Source of the DNA: Antedon mediterranea
Lineage: Eukaryota; Echinodermata; Crinoidea; Comatulida; Antedonidae
DNA length: 64,000 nt
Direction: 5' to 3'
Assembly (NCBI RefSeq): GCF_964355755.1
Contig: NC_092670.1
Span: 27,327,795-27,391,794 of the forward strand
Below the pieces are notes generated by a model that was not told where the DNA came from, did not search any database, and worked only from the letters and a program-made list of their open reading frames with translations. Of the stretch, positions 52,066-61,900 are shown piece by piece (positions within the stretch are counted from its first letter, which is position 1; each line of letters begins with the position of its first letter). The position numbers and the translations under genes were made by a program.

Positions 52066-52260
52066 CGACTCCATACTTGGTTCACATCAACCTTTGCCTG
52101 ACTTCCGAATCAGTCATCACTATGAATGATAATACTGTACTGTTCTTTGGGGGGTGCCCGGCCTAAAGATAAACGACCTAACTAATTTTGTAAATCAAGT
52201 GGCAACATTCAAGCCAGATTTTTGATAATCGTCCTCGGATCGAATGACCTAGTTAAAAAG
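52066..52260 (+). pseudogene. Decayed SGNH-hydrolase-like fragment, frameshifted
   Basis: Three frames must be combined to read it. A first piece ends SDSILGSHQPLPDF, which may be the block I (GDS) region. The frame starting at 52154 gives LKINDLTNFVNQVATFKPDF, and after a one-base shift in the T-run at 52219-52223 the reading continues LIIVLGSNDLVKK (52222-52260). LGSND fits block III (GxND) of SGNH hydrolases, and the spacing from a hydrophobic, DL-containing stretch is typical. Such domains occur as accessory esterases in CR1 ORF1 and in some tyrosine-recombinase retroelements. The shifts and stops show a dead copy. It is short, so the assignment is an inference from motifs only. Confidence 0.4.
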
Positions 52261-52559
52261 TAAGGTCTGCTTTCATACACGGAGCCTCTTATGCTAAGTT
52301 ATGCCATTAAATAACAACAATCTTATTATCTGTTACTACTACTGCAGTCACTGTGGACAATCCGGAACCGGATTTTAGAGGAAAAAAAAAACATAATTAA
52401 ACAGAATAAACAAAAAAAAAATGCCAGGCAATACACTGTTGACACCATTTATTATTTTTCCATTGTTTTACATCCAAAAGAAATAAATAATAACTTGTTG
52501 TTTTTCTTTCTTGATGCTACGCTAAACTGGCAAATATTTTGCACAAATCTGAATGGTTT

Positions 52560-53225
52560 ATAGTTAGTATAGCATTCATCTTATGACTCATGCTGGTTCC
52601 CTAAGTACATCATTCATTATATTAAGACACATGCTGGTTTCCAAAGTACAGCATTCATTATGACTCATGCTAGTTTCCCAAGTACAGCATTCATTATGAC
52701 GATATGATGCTGGTTCCTATACTACCACCACATAATTGACTTATGCTGGTTCATACGCCGACATACGCCGGTGTTTTATCACTCATCCTCTTAAGTACAG
52801 CATTCATTATATGACTCATGCTGGTTCCTATACTACCACCACATAAATTGCTTATGCTGGTTCATACGCCGACATACGCCGGTGTTTTATCACTCATCCT
52901 CTTACGTACAGCATTCATTATGACTCATGCTGGTTCCCATACTACCACCACATAATTACTTATGCTGCTTCATTTACTACCCCCACATACGGCGGTGTTT
53001 TATCACTCATGCTCTTAAGTACAGCATTCATTTTATGACTCATGCTGGTTTCACTACTACCACCACATAATTTCTTATGCTGGTTCATTAACCCTTCTAC
53101 CACCACATAATTTCTTATGCTGGTTCATTACCTACCTCCACATACGGCGGTGTTTTATCACTCATGCCCTTAAGTACAGCATTCTTTATATGACTCATGC
53201 TGGTTATATGACTCATGCTGGTTTC
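52560..53225. repeat. Complex tandem repeats left of the 45-bp array
   Basis: Diverged units of about 107-155 bp, marked by ACATACG-CGGTGTTTTATCAC (about 52765, 52872, 52987 and 53141), then CTTAAGTACAGCATTCATT, ATGACTCATGCTGGTT and TACTACCACCACATAATT. The last two parts are the source of the 45-bp unit that follows. The first 80 bases or so are only weakly repetitive. Confidence 0.8.
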
Positions 53226-54160
53226 ACTACTACCACCACATAATTTCTTATGCTGGTTCACCATTATATGAATACTACCACCACATAATTTCTTATGCTG
53301 GTTTACCATTATATGACTACTACCACCAAATAATTTCTTATGCTGGTTCACCATTATATGAATACTACCACCACATAATTTCTTATGCTGGTTTACCATT
53401 ATATGAATACTACCACCACATAATTTCTTATGCTGGTTTACCATTATATGACTACTACCACCACATAATTTCTTATGCTGGTTCACCATTATATGACTAC
53501 TACCACCACATAATTTCTTATGCTGGTTTACCATTATATGACTACTACCACCACATAATTTCTTATGCTGGTTCACCATTATATGACTACTACCACCACA
53601 TAATTTCTTATGCTGGTTTACCATTATATGACTACTACCACCACATAATTTCTTATGCTGGTTCACCATTATATGACTACTACCACCACATAATTTCTTA
53701 TGCTGGTTTACCATTATATGACTACTACCACCACATAATTTCTTATGCTGGTTCACCATTATATGACTACTACCACCACATAATTTCTTATGCTGGTTTA
53801 CCATTATATGACTACTACCACCACATAATTTCTTATGCTGGTTTACCATTATATGACTACTACCACCACATAATTTCTTATGCTGGTTCACCATTATATG
53901 ACTACTACCACCACATAATTTCTTATGCTGGTTTACCATTATATGACTACCACCACCACATAATTTCTTATGCTGGTTTACCATTATATGACTACTACCA
54001 CCACATAATTTCTTATGCTGGTTCACCATTATATGACTACTACCACCACATAATTTCTTATGCTGGTTTACCACTATATGACTACCACCACCACATAATT
54101 TCTTATGCTGGTTTACCATTATATGACTACTACCACCACATAATTTCTTATGCTGGTTCA
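53226..54160. repeat. 45-bp minisatellite, about 21 copies
   Basis: The unit contains GCTGGTT, (C/T)ACCATTATATGA, then CTACTACCACCACATAAT and TTCTTAT, and is exactly 45 bp long. Units with TTCACC and TTTACC mostly alternate, giving a 90-bp higher order. Because 45 is divisible by three, one minus-strand frame stays open for 348 codons (53115-54161), reading NQHKKLCGGSSHIMV again and again; it resembles no known protein. Rare variants include ATGAATACT, a unit with CACCAAATAA and units with CACCACCAC. Confidence 0.95.
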
Positions 54161-54600
54161 TTCATTATATTATGACTCATGCTGGTTCCCCTATTACCAC
54201 CACATAATTACTTATGCTGGTTCATTAACCCTACTACCACCACATGATTTCTTATGCTGGTTCATTACCCACCCCCACATACGGCGGTGTTTTTATCACT
54301 CATGCTCTTAAGTACAGCATTCATTATATGACTCATGCTGGTTTCCCTACTACCACCGCATAATTACTTATGCTGGTTCATTAACTACCCCCACATACGG
54401 CGGTGTTTTATCACTCATGCTCTTAAGTACAGCATTCATTATTTGACTCATGCTGGTTATTTGACTCATGCTGGTCCCCCTACTATCACCCCATAGGGCG
54501 GTGGTGTCTTATCACCCTCCTCTAAGTACAGCATTTCTTTAAATGACTCATGCTGGTTTCATTCTCTACCCCAATGCTGACTCTTGTCTCCAATCTTTTT
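54161..54600. repeat. Complex tandem repeats right of the 45-bp array
   Basis: The same longer unit as on the left: ACATACGGCGGTG at about 54278 and 54394, CTTAAGTACAGCATTCATT and ATGACTCATGCTGG. The final part degenerates (CCCCATAGGGCGGTGG, CTCTTGTCTCCAATC) before S2 resumes at ACGCCACAAACC. Confidence 0.8.
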
Positions 54601-57455
54601 ACGCCACAAACCAGTAGATAACTGAAGAGCTGATAATAATATATTTATATGAAATTAATGATCAATTAATGAAAAATAATGCCATGCAACTTTGTTTCTG
54701 ATTTTAAAAAAGGTTTATTTGTTTAGGCCTGACATTTACAATCCTCAAAATATCTCACTTTCAAAAACAATATTTATTTTCAATTAAAAAAAAAAAAAAA
54801 CAAAATATCCGTAGAGGTTCGAACCCACTAGTGAGAGCACTCAAACTTGAGTATTACCCGTTACGCCACAAACCAGTAGATGACTGAAGAGCTGATAATA
54901 CTCTATTTATATGAAATAAATAATAAATCAATGAAAAATAATGCCATGCAACTTTGTTTCTGATTTTAAAAAAGGTCCACTTGTTTAGGCCTGATATTTA
55001 CAACCCTCAAAATATCTCACTTTCCCTAGAGGTTCGAACCCACTACTGAAAGCACTCAAACATGAGCATTATCCGTTACGCCACAAACCAGTAGATGACT
55101 GAGGAGCTGATAATAGTCTATTTATATGAAATGAATGATCAATCAATGAAAAATAATGCTATGCAACTTTGTTTCTGATTTTTAAAAAGATCCATTTGTT
55201 TAGGCCTGACATTCACAACCCTAAAAAATATCTCATTTTAAAAAAAAATATTTATTTTCAATAAGAAAAAAAAAAGCAATATCCTTAGAGGTTGGAACCC
55301 GCTACTGAGAGCACTCAAACCTGTGTATTACCCGTTACGCCACAAACCAGTAGATAACTGAAGAGCTGATAATAGTTTATTTATATGAAATTAATGATCA
55401 ATCAATGAAAAATAATGCCATGCAACTTTGTTTCTGATTTTAAAAAAAGGTTCATTTTGTTTAGGCCAGACAAGTGAACAACCCTCAAAATATCTCATTT
55501 CAAAAACCATATTTATTTTCAATTTAAAAAAAAAAGAAAAAAAATATCCCTATAGGTTCGACCCACTACTCAGAGCATTCAAACCTGAGCATTATCCGTT
55601 ACGCCGCAAACCAGTATATGACTGAAGAGCTGATAATAGTCTATTTATATGAAATGGATGATCAATCAATGAAAAATAATGCCATGCAACTTTGTTTCTG
55701 ATTTTAAAAAAGGTTCACTAGTTTAGGCCTGACAGTTGCAATCCTCAAAATATCTCACTTTCAAAAAAAATATTTATTTTCAATTTAAAAAAAAGAAGAA
55801 AAGAAATACACGTATAGGTTCGAACCCACTACTGAGAGCACTCAAACCTGAGCATTACCCGTTACGCCACAAACCAGTAGATGACTGAGGAGCTGATAAT
55901 AGTCTATATATATGAAATAAATGATCAATCAATGAAAAATAATGCCATGCAACTTTGTTTCTGATTTTAAAAAAGGTCCACTTGTTTAGGCCTGACATTT
56001 ACAACCCTCAAAATATCTCACTTTCAAAAACCATATTTATTTTCAATTTAAAAAAAAAAGAAAAAAAATGTCCCTAGAGGATCGACCCACTACTCAGAGC
56101 ACTCAAACCTGAGCATTACCCGTTACGCCACAAACCAGTAGATGACTGAAGAGCTGATAATAGTCTATTTATATGAAATTAATGATCAATCAATGAAAAA
56201 TAATGCCATGCAACTTTGTTTCTGATTTTAAAAAAGGTTCATTTGTTTAGGCCTGACATTTACAACCCTCAAAATATCTCACTTTCAAAAAAAATATTTA
56301 TTTTCAATTAAAAAAAAGAAATATCCCAAGAGGTTCGAACCCACTACTGCGAGCACTCAAACTTGAGCATTACCCGTTACGCCTCAAACCAGTAGATGAC
56401 TGAAGAGCTGATAATACTCTATTTATATGAAATGAATAATAAATCAATGAAAAATAATGCCATGCAACTTTGTTTCTGATTTTAAAAAAGGTTCACTTGT
56501 TTAGGTCTGACATTTACAACCCTCAAAATATCATACTTTCAAAAACAATATTTATTTTCAATTAAAAAAAAAAATCCCTAGAGGTTCGAACCCACTACTG
56601 GGAGCACTCAAACCTGAGCATTCTCCGTTACGCCACAAACCAGTAGATGACTGAGTAGCTGATAAAAGTCTATTTATATGAAATGAATGATCAATCAATG
56701 AAAAATAATGCCATGCAACTTTGTTTCTGATTTTAAAAAAGGTTCACTTGTTTAGGCCTGACATTTACAACCCTCAAATTATCGCACTTTCAAAAACAAT
56801 ATTTATTTTCAATTAAAAAAAAAAAGAAACAAAATATCCGTAGAGGTTCGAACCCACTAGTGAGAGCACTCAAACTTGAGCATTACCCGTTACGCCACAA
56901 ACCAGTAGATGAGTGAAGAGCTGATAATACTCTATTTATATGAAATACATAATAAATCAATGAAAAATAATGTCATGCAACTTTGTTTCTGATTTAAAAA
57001 AAGATCCACTTGTTTAGGCCTGATATTTACAACCCTCAAAATATCTCACTTTCAAAAACAATATTTATTTTCAATTTAAAAAAAAAATCCCTAGAGGTTC
57101 GAACCCACTACTGAGAGCACTCAAACCTGAGCATTATCCGTTACGCCACAAACCAGTAGATGACTGAGGAGCTGATAATAGTCTATTTATATGAAATGAA
57201 TGATCAATCAATGAAAAATAATGCCATGCTACTTTGTTTCTGATTTTAAAAAAGGTCCACTTGTTTAGGCCTGACATTTACAACCCTCAAAATATCTCAC
57301 TTTCAAAAACAATATTTGTTGTCAATTAAAAAAAAAAAGAAAAAAAATATTCGTAGAGGTTCGAACCCACTACTGCGAGAACTCAAACCTGAGCACTCTC
57401 CCTTTTATGCCATAAAGTAGTACACGAAAGAACAGTTTATAATAGTCTATTTATA
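54601..57455 (-). repeat. S2 satellite, about 11 monomers, patchwork of segments found elsewhere
   Basis: 54601-55141 matches 30150-30690, including a unit with CTCACTTTCCCTAGAGG. 55141-55470 matches about 34770-35100 (both have CCTGTGTATTACCC and AGGCCAGACA). 55471-55745 matches about 41395-41665 (GACAAGTGAACAACCC). About 55745-55805 returns to the 35110-35180 type, then 55807 onward to the 41735 type. From about 56180 it is collinear with 37090 onward. The left end coincides with the composite insertion. Confidence 0.9.
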
Positions 57456-58940
57456 AGTGTATTACGTAATTCATCATTACGTCATAAATATCATATTAAC
57501 CTTTTTAAAACCAAAATGGCCAGTTAGCTCAGACGGCTGAGCGTCGTGTTGACGACAACACGTATGTCGTGGGTTCGATTCTCACGCTGGTCGGTGGAAT
57601 AGAGTTAAAGGTAGGCGACCAACTGTGTTTGGGGTTCACAGAATTTACGTCCCCCTTTCCACCACACATCTTGAGAAGGCACTAGCAATGCATCTGGTGA
57701 TGATGTGGTGGAAACGACCCCAATGCCGTGGCAGGGCCTTAGTGCTGAGGCAGGGAGAGCACATTTTTAAATTTTTTGGGGGGCTTTCGCTACATGTATT
57801 TGATCTCCTAAATTTTATGTTTAGTGCCCTCAATTTAATGTAAAAAGAAATTAATTTATCTTCGTTACGTGTTTAGAAGAGAATGTATGTCTCACCGTAG
57901 TTTGGTATGCCGTTTGTTATTATGCAAATGAGTTTTTGCAGGTGTAGTGGGAAAGATGGTATTGTTAGTAATTCGCGGTCAACACGCCACACTGTTGAAT
58001 TTTGATTTTGTTAATCAATGTTGCTACATTGGTAGCGAAATGTCCGATTCATGCAAGATATTGTATTGTACTATGTTATGAATAAATATTTATGGATGGT
58101 AGTTGGTGTGTATGGCCGCACCGTCCCAGAATAAACATGGTTTAAACAGATAATTTGTCTCCGATGATTTTTGTATGGGGTTAATGGAGAATGGAATAGA
58201 TCAAATATAGAACATTTGCAAAGATGCCGATTTCCAGACTGATTTCGAAACTTAGACTAATTCCGCTGCCGGGCTGGGCCTTAGGCATATACGAAGTCGA
58301 GTTTTTAAAGTAGAAAACTCTACCTAAACTTTTGAATTCGCATCTGGATATTTGAATTTTTAACAAATATAAAAAATATCATAGGTGATTATGTATGGTA
58401 ATAAGTATAAGTATAAGTGCAATTCTGGGCTCTATTTTCATTATTAGCTCTTCCCAAAACATGGTGGGCTAGTAGGCCTACTGGAGACCTAATATTTAAT
58501 TTCATATTTCAATGAATAGGTGCACTTTCCGGGGACATGCTCTATTGTCCTTGTTAGTCTTATATATTTTGTTTCATATAATTTCAAATCATTTAAAGTA
58601 CCATTTTCAGGCGGGAGTCTGTGCAACTCTATTTTTTTATTTTAAACAGTTTGGTATGCCGTCGTGGTTGTTATGCAAATGAGCTTGTAAAGGGGTATTA
58701 TGGGAAGATGATATGTTAATCATTCGCGGTCAACACGCCACACTGTTAAATTTTGATGCTGTTAATATTTACATTAGAATATTGTTCAAATCATGTAAAT
58801 AAAAAATTTTCCGGGCGGGAACCCAGCAGCTCTCGAAAAGAACTCCAGGTGGAAAAGAAGCTCACCCATGAGTACTGAATATGAAGGAGCACATTGGCTT
58901 CTTTTGGAGGCTTTATGGCAGTCTTTTTGCATGTATTTGA
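57456..58940 (+). repeat. Block T copy 4
   Basis: The closest relative of copy 3, sharing the deletion join to its left. Octamer modules lie at 57900-58015 (ATGCAAAT 57922-57929) and 58649-58766 (ATGCAAAT 58673-58680). Private differences include GATCTCCTAAAT in place of GATCTCGTAAAT and GAAGATGATATG in place of GAAGATAATATG. Confidence 0.85.
57518..57593 (+). tRNA. tRNA-like sequence with duplicated anticodon triplet, probable pseudo-tRNA
   Basis: The same 76-nt form as copies 2 and 3 (loop TTGACGACAA; A and B boxes intact). The three copies look identical over this part, as expected if the long form was already present before the duplications. Confidence 0.6.
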
Positions 58941-61900
58941 TTTCAAAAACAATATATATTTTCAATTTAAAAAAAAAAAGAAAAAAAATATTCCTAGAGG
59001 TTCGAACCTACTACTGAGTGAACTCAAACCTGAGCATTACCGGTTACGCCACAAACCAGTAGATGAGTGAAGAGCTGATAATAGTCTATTTATATGAAAT
59101 GAATGATCCATCAATGTAAAATGATGTTATGCAACCTTGTTTCTGATTTAAAAAAAGGTCCTTTTGGTTAGGCTTGACATTTAAAACCATAAAAATATCT
59201 CACTTTTTAAAAACAATATTTATTTTCAAATAAAAAAAAAAAGAAAAAAAAATATCCCTAGAGGTTCGACCCACTATTCAGAGCACTCAAACCTGAGCAT
59301 TACCCGTTAGGCCACAAACCAGTATATGACTGAAGAGCTGATAATAGTCTATTTATATGAAATGAATGATCAATCAATGAAAAATAATGCCATGCAACTT
59401 TGTTTCTGATTTTAAAAAAGATCCATTTGTTTAGACCTGACATTCACAACCCTAAAAAATATCTCATTTAAAAAAAAAAAAATTATTTTCAATAAGAAAT
59501 AAAAAGCAATATCCCTAGAGGTTGGAACCAGCTACTGAGAGCACTCAAACCTGGGTATTACCCGTTACGCCACAAACCAGTACATAACTGAAAAGCTGAT
59601 AATAGTATATTTATATGAAATTAATGATCAATCAATGAAAAATAATGCCATGCAACTTTGTTTCTGATTTTAAAAAAAGGTTCATTTGTTTAGGCCTGAC
59701 ATTTACAACCCTCAAAATATCTCACTTTAAAAAAAATATTTATTTTCAATTAAAAAAAAGAAAGAAAAGAAATATCCCTAGAGGTTCGAACCCACTACTG
59801 CGAGCACTCAAACTTGAGCATTACTAGTTACGCCTCAAACCAGTAGATGACTGAAGAGCTGATAATACTCTATTTATATGAAATGAATAATAAATCAATG
59901 AAAAATAATGCCATGCAACTTTGTTTCTGATTTTAAAAAAGGTTCACTTGTTTAGGCCTGACATTTACAACCCTCAAAATATCTCACTTTCAAAAACAAT
60001 ATTTATTTTCAATTAAAAAAAAAAAAGAAACAAAATATCCGTAGAGGTTCGAACCCACTACTGAGAGAACTCAAACCTGAGCATTACCGGTTACGCCACA
60101 AACCAGTAGGTGAGTGAAGAGCTGATAATAGTCTATTTATATGAAATGCTGAATAATCCATCAATGTAAAATGATGTTATTTAACTTTGTTTCTGATTTA
60201 AAAAAAGGTCCACTTGGTTAGGCTTGACATTTAAAACCATAAAAATATCTCACTTTCAAAAACAATATTTATTTTCAAATAAAAAAAAAAAAAAAAATAT
60301 CCCTAGAAGTTCGAACCCACTATTGAAATCACTCAAACCTGAGCATTACCCGTTACGCCGCAAACCAGTATATGACTGAAGAGGTGATAATAGTCTATTT
60401 ATATGAAATGGATGATCAATCAATGAAAAATAATGGAATGCAACTTTGTTTCTGATTTTAAAAAAGGTTCACTTGTTTAGGCCTGACAAGTGAACAACCC
60501 TCAAAATATCTCATTTCAAAAACCATATTTATTTTCAATTTAAAAGAAAAAGAAAAAAAATATCCCTATAGGTTCGACCCACTACTCAGAGCATTCAAAC
60601 CTGAGCATTATCCGTTACGCCGCAAACCAGTATATGACTGAAGAGCTGATAATAGTCTATTTATATGAAATGGATGATCAATCAATGAAAAATAATGCCA
60701 TGCAACTTTGTTTCTGATTTTAAAAAAGGTTCACTAGTTTAGGCCTGACAGTTGCAACCCTCAAAATATCTCACTTTCAAAAACAATATTTATTTTCAAT
60801 CAAAAAAAAAAGAAAAAAAATACACGTATAGGTTCGAACCCACTACTGAGAGCACTCAAACCTGAGCATTACCCGTTACGCCACAAACCAGTAGATGACT
60901 GAGGAGCTGATAATAGTCTATATATATGAAATAAATGATCAATCAATGAAAAATAATGCCATGCAACTTTGTTTCTGATTTTAAAAAAGGTCCACTTGTT
61001 TAGGCCTGACATTTACAACCCTCAAAATATCTCACTTTCAAAAACCATATTTATTTTCAATTTAAAAAAAAAAGAAAAAAAATGTCCCTAGAGGATCGAC
61101 CCACTACTCAGAGCACTCAAACCTGAGCATTACCCGTTACGCCACAAACCAGTAGATGACTGAAGAGCTGATAATAGTCTATTTATATGAAATGAATTAT
61201 CAATCAATGAAAAATAATGCCATGCAACTTTGTTTCTTATTTTAAAAAGATCCATTTGTTTAGGCCTGACATTCACAACCCTAAAAAATATCTCATTTTC
61301 AAAAAAAATATTTATTTTCAATAAGAAAAAAAAAAGCAATATCCCTAGAGGTTGGAACCCGCTACTGAGACCACTCAAACCTGGGTATTACCCGTTACGC
61401 CACAAACCAGTAGATAACTGAAGATCTGATAATAGTCTATATATATAAAATGAATGATCAATCAATGAAAAATAATGCCATGCAACTTTGTTTCTGATTT
61501 TAAAAAAGGTCCACTTGTTTAGGACTGACATTTACAACCCTCAAAATATCTCACTTTCAAAAATCATATGTATTTTCAATTTAAAAAAAAAAAAAAAAAA
61601 TATCCCTAGAGGTTCGACCCACTACTCAGAGCACTCAAACCTGAGCATTACCCGTTACGCCACAAACCAGTAGATGACTGAAGAGCTGTTAATAGTCTAT
61701 TTATATGAAATGAATTATCAATCAATGAAAAATAATGCCATGCAACTTTGTTTCTGATTTTAAAAAAGATCCATTTGTTTAGGCCTGACAGTTGCAACCC
61801 TCAAAATATCTCATTTTCAAAAACAATATTTATTTTCAATAAGAAAAAAAGAGAAAAAAAATACCCTTATAGGTTCGAACCCACTACTGAGAGCACTCAA

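Larger units (their letters stand above)
51716..54600. mobile_element. 2.9-kb composite insertion of unrecognised family
   Basis: A non-satellite segment between GCTGATAATA and ACGCCACAAACC of S2; about 240 bp of a monomer is skipped. In order it holds two stem-loops at the left edge (51721-51792), about 270 bp with nothing recognised, a decayed SGNH-hydrolase-like fragment (52066-52260), an A-rich stretch near 52381-52421, about 200 bp of no clear content, complex repeats (52560-53225), a 45-bp minisatellite (53226-54160), and more complex repeats (54161-54590). Base composition is less AT-rich than S2. Element ends and target duplication are not clear. Helentron-type elements and tyrosine-recombinase retroelements are possible sources, but no recombinase or Rep sequence is visible. 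Confidence 0.6.

Noticed and set aside
53115-54161. 348-codon minus-strand frame as a real repeat protein
   Set aside because: It stays open only because the repeat unit is 45 bp. It has no signal, no domain, no unique-sequence exons, and the repeat is a fragment of a longer non-coding repeat. Kept only as an observation.
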